The notes beneath the pieces are model-generated. The model had not been told where the DNA came from. It did no database searches and saw nothing but the letters and a program-made list of their open reading frames with translations. This document shows, piece after piece, positions 35,583 to 44,800 of a stretch of DNA of 64,000 nt (positions are counted from its first letter, which is position 1; each line of letters begins with the position of its first letter). Position numbers and translations under genes: made by a program. The stretch lies in contig NC_092868.1 in NCBI RefSeq assembly GCF_032062135.1, forward strand, positions 45,325,603 to 45,389,602, given 5' to 3'. The DNA is from Pyxicephalus adspersus. Taxonomy: Eukaryota > Chordata > Amphibia > Anura > Pyxicephalidae.

Positions 35583-36786
35583 TATATATGTTTTCAATGC
35601 ATTCATTTATTCTATTGTTAGAAGCCAATGAACATTTTTCATCATGACAAACTTTGTATCCATGTTTCATCCCTTTAAAAAGGTTGTTTCAGACATGGCA
35701 GCTCGGCTGTTAATGAAACATGTGCCAAGGTAAAGCCTGCCATACACAGCCCACATACGCTAATAACCCTTTTTAATAAAAGGATGTTTAAAACAAATCC
35801 TATCTCATAAAGATCTATTAAAAATGAGGGCACTCTCAATCAATATTTGATTGATATATGGATTGAACGTTGAAAAATGCCTGCTCATCTACCCATCAAG
35901 CAAGTGGGGAGATAGAAGGAAGGGGTTGTGGACCCGGGACAGCGAAGGGCATTCAACTTTTGGTTGACCATTGCATATCTTTATTTTTTTCTCCAATATA
36001 TATTAGGGAGTTCTTCCTGCTAACCAGCACCTAATAGAAGCTAAATAGGGAGAGCCAGTAAGTACACAACTCTGCCCATTGCCCATTGTTGCATTTCTTT
36101 TGCCTGCTGGTTATGAAGGGAAACTTTTTTTTATCAGGGGACAGCTTAGGTACAATAAAGAGCAGGTTCAGATCTGTATCAAGATCAAGCGATCCAGTGT
36201 GGCTCCCAGCTCACTTGCATGGAAGTGCTGGTTCCTAAAGACCCAAAGTCTGCGTATTTGACAGCGCACAGCAGTGAGCATACTGTTCCATTTACCGCCA
36301 TTCCATTCATTCTCTAAGGGGCTGCAGCAGTAGATGCAGAGGTTTACTGGCATGGGGAAACCGTAACTATACCACATATCTGAACATAGAATCACCCAAT
36401 CACTAAAATCTCATAGAAGATTTTTTTTTATCTATCTGCAGCTTTCCTTAAAATAATGCCTGGTGACCCTTTCATGAATAACCAAAATTGGTGTAACATG
36501 TATCCCAAATGTGTTTCTGTACTGTCACACTATCATATCTGGACTCTACAAGCAGCAATGCTGGCGTTAGACAGGCACGGTCCACTGTTGTCACCATTAG
36601 GTGAATCAGGAAGAAAGCGATCAACATCACTGAGATTCAACAAAGGATGAAAAATGTAAAAAAGAAAGGAAAGAAAGATATAAATTGTTTATGCTATGCT
36701 TTCTGAAAACTATATGTTATAAATATAGGACAAATTATAGAGTTATGTTCTCTCCACCCTAGGTATATAGGTTTGGCCACCTATCT
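35583..36786. other. unique DNA, possible decayed MITE at 35738-35980
   Basis: 35738-35980 starts GCCTGCCATACACAGCCC, a style common in old frog MITEs, but no matching second end is visible. No exon is supported. Confidence 0.35.
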
Positions 36787-36787
36787 A

Positions 36788-36993
36788 CATATGAGTAAAG
36801 TGAAGAGACGAAAGAATGAGGTTTGAGGGTCAGAAATTTCAATGCAAGATTAATTATGTATTTAAACACTTTCAATTCAATGTCTTAAATAATTATGTTT
36901 GAATCAAAAGTGTATAAATACATAATTAATCTTGCATTGAAATTTCTAAGCCTCAAACCTCATTCTTTTGTCTCTTCACTTTGGTTAACTATA
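36788..36993. repeat. long near-perfect foldback (hairpin) element
   Basis: The arm from about 36797 (AAAGTGAAGAGACGAAAGAA, TGAGGTTTGAGG, GAAATTTCAATGCAAGATTA, ATTATGTATTTA) is the inverted copy of the arm ending at 36982. About 75 bp pair with only a few mismatches around a loop of about 36 bp. Weaker pairing extends outward (CATATGAGT with the inverse CATATAGT). There is no open frame. It could be a palindromic MITE or, if transcribed, a source of long hairpin RNA. No second copy was seen in the window. Confidence 0.92.
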
Positions 36994-37814
36994 TGTCATA
37001 CACTTAGATTTTTTTATTATGTAAGATGCCAGAGGGCGTTCATTAAATAGCCAATCTGTGTATTTCTCGCTCCTCTGACTAATAGCAATGGGTTAAATAG
37101 GAGTCTTTAAGCCTAGGATGGTAGTATTGTCAGAGCCAGGTTTAAGACATTTAAATATTTACTCTTTAGCGAAATGACATTCTTCTGTATACCAGCCAAT
37201 TTGTATTGAATTATTCAGATCCTTATCCTCGTGGCTGTACTCGGCACATGTTCCCAGCAAAGAATGTAACCTGCAGCGTTTCTTCAACAGTCGGGACTGG
37301 AACATGTCACAGCAAAGAGAGACAGAGATTCTCAAACAAAACAAAGTAAAGGGATACCTGGGAGGGGATAGAGGTACAGACCCACCTGTGTAAAATGGTA
37401 TGGAAAAAAAGGTTGCAGTCCCTGATGCCCCGTGTAGTGGAGAAAGGGATATAATGAATCCAAAACTCCAGGCCAAAAGAAGAATATACAGTTAAATACA
37501 TATACAGATGCTGCTTTACCTGCCGAAGGATTTGCATCTCTATCATTCTTACACCTGACTGGTTACTTGCACTCTTTCTCCTCCCTAAGCTTTGCTGTAC
37601 AGGGTTGATACCAAGTCAATTCAGGTGTTTAAAAAATGTATGGATACAATGAGTACAGAGCTGCATCATTCAATGTGTTTTATATAAGCTTTAAATTATA
37701 TAGCTAATATTTTTTTTCCCCCAATATTTTCCAAAATTTCTTTACTCTCAGATGCTTTTGCAAATCACTCTCCCATCTAATTCTTTTATGACCACTCTGC
37801 TGCTTACCATTTTG
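36994..37814. other. unique DNA, no gene seen
   Basis: No recognised repeat. The overlapping minus-strand frames at 37159-37476 and 37307-37546 have no known domain. Confidence 0.45.
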
Positions 37815-38290
37815 ACCTGGTAAAAAAATACACCCCTAGCCGCTCTCTCTGCTCCTCCAATGACCTACAACTGACTTCCTCACTCATATCCTCATCACAT
37901 GGACGGATACAAGACTTCTCTAGAGCTGCCCCAACTCTCTGGAATGGTCTTCCTCGTCCTATTCAGCTTGCTCCTACTTTCTGCTCATTTAAAAGAGCAC
38001 TCAAAACCCATTTTTCAAACTTGCCTACCAGTCTTCTTCTGAATTTTGAAACAGTCACTACTTCTCACCATTTCATGTCCCCCCTCCTATTGTGTGTTAC
38101 TTACTCCACCTCCTAGATTGTAAGCTCTTTGGGGTGGGGTCCTCTTCTCCTGTGTCACTATCTGTATCTGTCTGTCATTTGAGACCTCTGTTTAATGTAC
38201 AGCTCTGCATATTATGTTGGCGCTATATAAATCCTGTTTATTAATATTAATATTAATAATAATATCAATAAAAAATAATAATAATATTAA
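37815..38290 (+). mobile_element. L2-type LINE 3' end, forward copy
   Basis: Degraded coding sequence precedes ACTTCTCTAGAGCTGCCCC, CTCTCTGGAATGGTCTTCC and CAGCTTGCTCCTACTTTCTG, which encode the RAAPTLWNGLP and RLAPTF region seen in the 20215 fragment. The tail follows with CTAGATTGTAAGCTCTTTGG, TGTTGGCGCTATATAAATCC and a TTAATATTAA repeat. The left boundary is approximate, and it begins at a different point from the two minus-strand copies. Confidence 0.87.
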
Positions 38291-38351
38291 AAGAAGGAAA
38301 CTCAATACTTATATACCCTTATATAAACCTTATTTAAGCTTTAAAATGTAA

Positions 38352-38530
38352 GGGCAGGTTCACACTTGCAATGCGCTATTTTCCGCGGCTCTCCATGTCT
38401 GGCAGCCACTTAGGCACTCGCCTGGCAAAAAGAACCAAAGCCTGGACAAGTGACAGCTGGTGGCAGTAGGTGCTGGTGGCAGTAGGAAGTGGTAAAAGTA
38501 CAGCAACCTCACTGACAGTGTGAATAATCC
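38352..38530. mobile_element. possible MITE with GGCAGGTTCACACTTGC end
   Basis: The left end GGCAGGTTCACACTTGC and the right-hand CAGTGTGAATAATCCC are partly inverted (TTCACACT with AGTGTGAA). A short tandem duplication CTGGTGGCAGTAGG lies at 38457-38486. Only one copy is seen, so the assignment is weak. Confidence 0.3.
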
Positions 38531-39334
38531 CAATGTGATTTTTGGTAGCAATTCTCTGCCAAAGCATCATTGTAAAACTGTCCACCAATTACTTTTCTAT
38601 GTTGTAGGTGGTCTGACTCCCCCCACACCTGTGCATCTGGGTTACCTGTGCACTCGTAAAATCGTGAACATCCATCTGGCATCTCAGGATAGGGAGCGGG
38701 GGGGGGCAGAAATCATTCCTTTCCTTACCCTCCCCAGAAGAAGTGAACTTGGAGGTGCTGAGCCCTGGGCACTTCCAGGTTCAGAGCTGTCAAACCCCGG
38801 CCCATCCAGGGGCCAACGTTGTTGGAGCCAGAAGGGAAGACTGGATTCAGCTTTAAGCTTGTGCACTTCATGATTTTCCACCCTCTTTCAAGACGTTGCG
38901 ATTATAGCCAGAAATAACACAATAAACCTTCAAAAGTTCTGCATTCACCAAAATAACATATTTATTAAATACATTTGCTTGGAAGAATAAGCTTTTTTTA
39001 ATACTCGCAAGGTGACCCATTTCTTCCTTTTTTTTTTAATCCCAGATAAACCACATCAATGAACAGATCTAAAATTAGAGTCTTCCTTAATGTTATTGGG
39101 ATTGTAATAAACTTCAGCAGTAAGTTGGGCATTGATGGAAAACGTGAATCACTCAGGTTCCTTTATGTGGATTTTGGGATCATTTTAAGTTCATGACCAA
39201 ACCACACGTAAAATAATTAATCATGGCTGGTTTTCAAATGTCATTTATGTATTTGTGCTGTGGAAGGAGTTCAATTGTAGTTAAAGTGTTATTAAACCAA
39301 ATTGAAAACGATACAAATCATGTAGTCACACTTA
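38531..39334. other. unique DNA, possible conserved noncoding segment
   Basis: The segment 39030-39290 is repeat-free with ATAATTAATCATGG and TTATGTATTTGTGC strings and might be conserved noncoding DNA. No exon is supported. The 117-codon plus frame at 38520-38873 and the minus frame at 38684-38881 overlap without domain signatures. Confidence 0.4.
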
Positions 39335-39607
39335 AGCTATGTACACACTCTAGATGACTGTCGCCCAAGGTGAACGATTATGATCATCTTGGGAGAAAAT
39401 CTAGCATCTGTGCAACAGTACCCTGATGTCATTCATCAGTCCACCCTTGTGAACAAGTGATCAGAATGACCGATGTACTGATGTAGGAGAGCACAGTCAG
39501 GTGCCACTTGCTCTTCCTTCCGCTCCCCTCTCCATAGAACAGAACAGCACTGTGTTTACCCCACTTGTTTTATTCCGGTGACAGTAATCTGACATCTGTG
39601 CCGGGCT
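39335..39607 (-). mobile_element. Harbinger-like MITE, reverse copy with TTA duplications
   Basis: The 273-bp element starts AGCTATGTACACACTC and ends GACATCTGTGCCGGGCT, flanked by TTA at 39332-39334 and 39608-39610. On the minus strand the interior matches 6184-6514 and 15373-15657 (ACACAGTGCTGTTCTG, CTATGGAGAGGGGAGCGG, CTGTTGCACAGATGC). The left end is the better preserved of the two. Confidence 0.83.
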
Positions 39608-39782
39608 TTACTGTGACTCATGGAAGTGGTGTTTCTTCAGTCTGACTATGAAACATTACTATGTTCTTTCGGGAAGCTTCCATCTTATTGGTGGCTCTGT
39701 CCACTTGCAAGGACTCTAAAGAGTAGCCACTGCAGCAAGGTGTTTGTGCCAGGGACTACAGATGGAGCACCATCCAGATAAA

Positions 39783-40017
39783 GCAGCATATCCCAACTTT
39801 TTTATCCTTAAGGAACCCTAAAAAATATTTTTCAGGAATCAGGGAACCCCTACTATAATCAATCAATAGGAAAAATGGTATATGACTGCCATTGGTAAGA
39901 ATGCCCCTCCCCTATACAATTATGGCCCTATGCAGGCACTATCTTATGGGAGGTCAATCAGCCACAGCTCCGGGAACTCTCAGCAACTTCTGGAGGAAAC
40001 TTGATTGAGAATGGCTG
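39783..40017 (-). mobile_element. hAT MITE, reverse copy (TTCTCAACC family)
   Basis: Minus-strand order: CAGCCATTCTCAATC, AAGTTTCCTCCAGAAGTTG, GAGCTGTGGCTGATTGACC, CAGTCATATACC, AGGGGTTCCCTGATTCC, AAAGTTGGGATATGCTG. Outer octamers AGATAAAG and AGCTAGAC agree at 5 of 8, so the target duplication is only suggestive. It is closest to the copy at 51990. Confidence 0.72.
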
Positions 40018-40139
40018 AGCTAGACTGTAGGTTGTGTCAATTCTGCCTAGCCAATTTGATTAACTGCCACCTGGACATGTAGAAAATCAACAGTGTAATT
40101 ATTCATAGGACATAGGACAACGCAAGGGCTTCTGATATG

Positions 40140-40330
40140 GATTTACAATATACTTAAATAGCACCAACATATTAGGTATGCAGTACATAGCTCATAGTCA
40201 TGTGACTACCTGGCTTTCACACTGTGGCCAATTTATTTTGGGGGGGTGGGTGTAGAGGGGGTCATCAGGTAACATGCTAGTATGATTTTGGGATGTGGGA
40301 GGAAACCAGAGTACTTGAAGGAAACCAGCT
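40140..40330 (-). mobile_element. V-SINE, reverse and decayed
   Basis: On the minus strand the piece reads GGTTTCCTTCAAGTACTCTG, GTTTCCTCCCACATCCC, AAAATCATACTAGCATG and ends with the L2-like tail (CTAATATGTTGGTGC, TATTTAAGTATATTG). The tRNA head is gone. It abuts the tandem array that begins at 40341. Confidence 0.75.
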
Positions 40331-40340
40331 TCATTCATTA

Positions 40341-40790
40341 GGTGTCCATACTGAGATTTGATAGACCGCATTGCTATCCATCAGGATACCATGATGCCTA
40401 GCTGTGTATGAGCTGTCCATACCCTCAAGTTAGGAGAAATGCTGAGCAGGTGTGACAGAATGGGGACATTAATAGAAAAGGAATTTAAAAGAAAAAAGGT
40501 GTCCATACTGAAATTTGCTAACCAATGAGCCACCATGCTGCCCAGCTGTGTGTGCTCTCCATGGCCACAAATTATTGAGCAGGGGGTGACCAAATGGGGG
40601 ACATTATAAAAAAAAGGGACATAAAAGGAAAAAGGTGTCCATATTTTCGTTTGATATGCCAGATAGCTAAGCACTGAGCCACCATGATGGTCAGCTGTAT
40701 GCACTCTCCACAGGACATGTTAGGGGAAATGCTAAGCAGGGGGCAAGGGAGTGGGGGGCAAGATGTAAAAAAGAGACATGAATGCTTACA
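40341..40790. repeat. tandem array, three units of about 136-157 bp
   Basis: Units start with GGTGTCCATA at 40341, 40498 and 40634. Each then carries a GATTTG/AATTTG/GTTTG step, a CACCATGATG or CACCATGCTG step, CAGCTGTGTGTGCTCTCCA-like sequence, an AAATGCTGAGCAGG-like step and a purine-rich spacer before the next unit. Divergence between units is moderate. The repeated CACTGAGCCACCATG resembles the start of a reverse tRNA-SINE (GGCTCAGTGG), so the array may have grown from the adjacent V-SINE head. Confidence 0.83.
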
Positions 40791-42217
40791 AAAGTTTTAC
40801 AACAAAATGTTACAACTTGACAATAAATACAAATATCTAATATTTCAATTAAAAGTTTATTACTATGTTAAGACATGTGAATAGCCAAAACATTTTTCAT
40901 TTTTCATGCTATTATTTATTTAAAAAATAATGTTGGCTAGAGCTCTACTTTAGGAAATATGATTTCATGGACAGTTAATCCAGGCCGCACTTGGAGCGAA
41001 TTCCTGTGAATTTAACTCCTGAAATTTATGTTGATCAACTTGACCCTTACCATTTTAATTATCCCTCTGCTATCTTCGACCGTTTTAACTAGCTGCACGC
41101 GCATTGCCAACTTTGCTTCGGAGCTATGCGTCCGTATTATTCCATAAATTAGAGGAGACATTCCTCAAATTAATTCAGAAAAACTCATTAAATGGGAATA
41201 TTTGGCAGAATTAATATGAATGCTGCTGACATACATCTGGCTTAGGATATTGATACAAAAAAATGTTTAGTGACAAATTACTGCACATTGTATGGGAGGT
41301 TGTGGCTTGGCGGCCAATGAGATCATTAATTGCAGGTGCTGTTATTGGAGGTGGAAATATACGGTATGTATTATAGGAAAGCTTCGGTGTGCTTTTATTA
41401 CAGTAATAGCTTATTTTTACTTTTTATATTGCTACTATAAAGCAGACTGAATAAATACAGCTTATAGGAGGTAGTAGAGGATTTGTGTGGTCTCTGTACT
41501 ACAGTGCTCAAATCTAAATCTTTATAAATTAAATAGAATATATTTATTTTCTGTAATGTATTTTGCACATATACTACAGATATACATCAGCAAAAGTGAA
41601 TTTATTGTTAAAAAGTCCTGTGTGTAGGAAATAGTTTCGGCTTTACCTTGTAATAATATGGGGAGAGCCATGGTTGGTTTTTACATGCTTACTTCTTAGT
41701 AGTAAAAGTCTGGCAATCTGTTCAGACTTATGTTGTGATGGGTAAACTTATCTAATATGTTTGCAAAGCCCTTTAGGGGGATAGAAAGGAGCACCCTAAT
41801 TGTTGGAAGCTGTTAGGGGCTTACTTAACTTTGCCCTCACAAGTAATTGGCCATGTACAACTTTAGGAAGAACTTTGTGACTGCTGAAAATTCAACACAA
41901 GTTAGTTTGTTGTTTGTGGTTTGATTATTGAAATGCGAACTCAGTACTTTAGACCTTATCTCTGTCAAAATTGCAATTTCTGTCCCCCGGGGAGTTTTGA
42001 GTGTTCCTGCTCATTTGGGTGTTCCATGTTCTCCTGTCTCCATAACATAAATTAAATTAAAAAATCCCACAGAAGGAGTAAAGAAGCTTCAAAATGGCCA
42101 CAGCAAGTGTGCAGAGCCAAGATCAGCGTAGAGATCCCATCAGGGAAGGGAAAGGAACACAGATGTAGTTGCTTTGAATATATTTTAAGTATATAAATGT
42201 TAAATAATATAGTATGT
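40791..42217. other. unique DNA with a possible CNE at 41000-41400
   Basis: 41000-41400 is repeat-free and of balanced composition (TAACTAGCTGCACGCGCATT, AATTAATTCAG, TCATTAATTGCAGG) and looks like conserved noncoding DNA, though only alignment can show it. The remainder is unremarkable. No exon is supported. Confidence 0.4.
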
Positions 42218-42360
42218 AAAAAACTCTGCAAGGAGTTTGTATGTTCTCCCCATGTCTGCGTGGGTTTCCTCCAGGTACTCCGGTTTCCTCCTACATCCCA
42301 TAAACATGCAGGTAGGTTAATCGTCTGATCACGTGGGCAGGAGGCAATTAACAAAACCCC
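42218..42360 (+). mobile_element. V-SINE fragment
   Basis: The V domain is clear: CTCTGCAAGGAGTTTGTATG, TTCTCCCCATGTCTGCG, GGGTTTCCTCCAGGTACTCC, GGTTTCCTCCTACATCCC, AAACATGCAGGTAGG. The head is lost, and the sequence diverges after about 42330 with no L2-like tail. Confidence 0.82.
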
Positions 42361-42526
42361 TAAATGATGGCTCGAAATGCCAGCTGTGCAATGGCAGAAT
42401 CATCTCAAGCACCGGGTAGTTGGTTGTGCATGCATCCTGTAGTAAATAACACATAATGCACAGTGGGTCAGGAATAGGAGTTTCATAACCTGCCGTTAAT
42501 TTTACATTATGTGCTAACCAAGCAAT

Positions 42527-42550
42527 TAATAATAATAATAATAATAATAT
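42527..42550. repeat. (TAA)n microsatellite
   Basis: About eight TAA/AAT trinucleotides, 100 bp before the next L2 tail. It may be the remnant of another LINE or SINE tail. Confidence 0.85.
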
Positions 42551-42653
42551 TAATTTTTATGCAAATGTTATTATTGTAAGATTTATCCTGGAAGTATACA
42601 TTTATTCCCTTTTAGATTTTTACTTGATGTATTCTATTATTTGCAATATTATT

Positions 42654-42748
42654 TTTATTATTATTATTATTATTATTAATAAACAGGATTTATATGGCGC
42701 CAACATATTATGCAGCACTGTACATTATTAAATAGGGGTTGCAAATCT
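42654..42748 (-). mobile_element. L2-type LINE tail, very short
   Basis: (TTA)n at 42654-42679 leads into ACAGGATTTATATGGCGCC, CAACATATTATGCAGCACTG and AATAGGGGTTGCAAAT, the plus-strand image of the L2 tail. Truncation occurs directly at TTGCAAAT, leaving about 70 bp besides the microsatellite. Confidence 0.85.
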
Positions 42749-43298
42749 ATTTCCAATAGATTCATAGCTGATCTTTTTTGTAATTTTTTGTACATTAGGA
42801 CAAAGCAATTTGTATTCTCGCTAAAGATAATGGTTGACAAACCAGCGGGAAATAACATTGTTTCCAAATCTACTGACAAAGCAGTGAGCGTAGTTTTACA
42901 TGTTTGTCACTTCTATAGACTGCATCATTCTAATGGTTCCAGTGTGTATAGTATTTGTCAGCAAGAATTGTTAGCTCATTCAGGTGAAGTGATTATATAT
43001 TACTCACTCAGCTTGTAGGAAATAGCCCTAGGTCTTAGCAAAAGAAAGGAAAAGAAGTTAGCATAGGAAGTTCCTGAGTACTGTACTAAACAATGATGTG
43101 AGGAGCTTCTGATTCAGTCTCGTGTCACCGTAATGAAGAATGGCTAAAACAGATTTCAGCTGCAGAATAAGCAGCTGCCTGATGAAAGAAAGACTAAAAA
43201 TAGTAAGATGACCCAAAATGTAAGATCCAATTTCAGATGGACATCGGTGAGCTGAGTCATCTAATAGTTCCAAGAAGGTCGTAGGGACCTCAAGCATC
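42749..43298. other. unique DNA, no gene seen
   Basis: No repeat or exon recognised. The 102-codon plus frame at 42710-43018 begins inside the L2 tail and is a chance frame. Confidence 0.45.
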
Positions 43299-43301
43299 TT
43301 A

Positions 43302-43561
43302 GGCTACGTATACACACTAGATGATCATCAAAGAAGAATGTTTAGGGTTGTTTTGGGGAAATCTGCTGTAGCTGATTATTAAACGCACCTGTTAGGGTTT
43401 CCAACTGCCAATTCCTATTGGGCAGGACACAGAGGAGTTCCTCCTGCTCATTCTCCCTTCTCCATAGAACTGAACAGTGCTGTGTGAACAGGGCCCATTC
43501 CTTCAAGTGTCACTAAAAAGGATCATTTCCGCCAACATAAAATTGACGCTTGTAGATAGTT
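43302..43561 (-). mobile_element. Harbinger-like MITE, reverse copy
   Basis: The left end GGCTACGTATACACACTAG follows TTA (43299-43301). The right end is worn (GACGCTTGTAGATAGT) and followed by TTA at 43562-43564. The interior matches 39335: CCTGCTCATTCTCCC, TTCTCCATAGAACTGAACAG, TGCTGTGTGAACAGG, GGATCATTTCCGCC. It is 260 bp and has no coding content. Confidence 0.78.
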
Positions 43562-43564
43562 TTA

Positions 43565-44214
43565 CTTCTGCATCTTTATAGTGTAGAATTAGGGTACAGC
43601 CTAGAAGAAGGCTCGGTGTCCAATGGCACAAACATAGAGAGGAGCATAGTCTACATGCTCATTATTCATCCAGTCCTTATGACAGTGCAATAGTCACCCC
43701 CTTGAACCCATTCTGGTTTTGAGATTTAATTCCCAACAATGCCCACTGAAGGCACCATGCTGTTTTTACCATATGGGCATAATTTACTAAAGGAGATAGC
43801 CTTTTCAGTTAGCAAAGTGATATAACACTTTTGCAAATATCACTTTGGTAAAAATTTGGTAAACAGTTACTTGTTAAGAATACCCAAATGCATGCAAGAA
43901 AATGAAAAAAAAAATAGGATTTTTGCTTGCACATGAATGAATTGCTGAAGTTAATAGAGTTTTACCATATTCACCAAGCCAAGTGATGATAATTCATTTT
44001 CAGAGTGATAATGCACTTTACTAAGTGAGCAGGCCAAACATCTTGTAATCAAACCCAATGGTTGGTGTAAAATTGAAAAGGTCAATGTTTGGCCAAACAG
44101 ATCCTTTATTAAGGCTTTGGACAAAGTTTTTTTTTTTGACAAGGTCAGCAAAATTTAACAGAACCTAAAGCGTAAATTTAGGAAACTAAAAACTCAAAAT
44201 TTTCATTTTATATA
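43565..44214. other. unique DNA, no gene seen
   Basis: 43780-43800 (GGGCATAATTTACTAAAGG) weakly recalls the palindromic MITE end but has no partner. No exon is supported. Confidence 0.4.
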
Positions 44215-44800
44215 AAAAGGTAGGCAACAAAAAAGGGTGCAGCACCGCTTCCCTAATTCTCGATCACCTAGGCAATAAAGAATGAATTGGAGTGCAGAGC
44301 CTCCCGGAATAACTACGTCATCCTGTGAGGCTCTTGGCTGCTCCTTCTGTACATCCACAAGCATCTTGGGCATTCACAGAAGGAGCCCTTTCATCAAAAG
44401 GGAAAAAATTGCCAATCTGCGCTGTAAGATTGGCAAGTTTTTTTCCCAATCTACATCACCCAATCTCGTCGGGTGACGTAGGAAGTACATGGAAGAAGAG
44501 AGAAGATGGCAGATCCTGGCGCTACCTCTGCGTCGGGCTAAAGACAGATACCGGGACGATGCGGGACCAGATGGAAGAAACCTCCAGACAGATCGACTGC
44601 TCTGCAGGAATGAAGGTAAGTGTGATTTTTGTTTTGGGTAGTTTTGGGTTTATCTCCTTTTTAAATACACAATGGGAAGCCACTGCCAGTTGCAATAATT
44701 TGTTCACTGCTGCTACTACTGGGGGCCAAACAACAGAAGTCACCAATCAGATGGAAGGCCACCTTGAGAATCTGAATTAGTTTTTGCTATAGTGGGTTAC
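44215..44800 (+). repeat. candidate repeat with serial hairpins
   Basis: Several inverted repeats follow one another: GCCTC...GAGGC at about 44301-44332, CTCCTTCTG/CAGAAGGAG at 44341-44385, and a strong hairpin at 44400-44447 pairing GGGAAAAAA and GCCAATCT with AGATTGGC and TTTTTTCCC around an 8-nt loop. The last is followed by CACCCAATCTCGTCGGGTGA. GC content is above the surroundings. A 151-codon plus frame (44325-44780) is open but has no known domain. It resembles a nonautonomous repeat; with one copy seen, neither its ends nor its class can be fixed. Confidence 0.45.

Noticed and set aside
40341..40790. CRISPR-like array
   Set aside because: Three long diverged units without short exact repeats or spacers, in vertebrate-type DNA; this is a tandem duplication.
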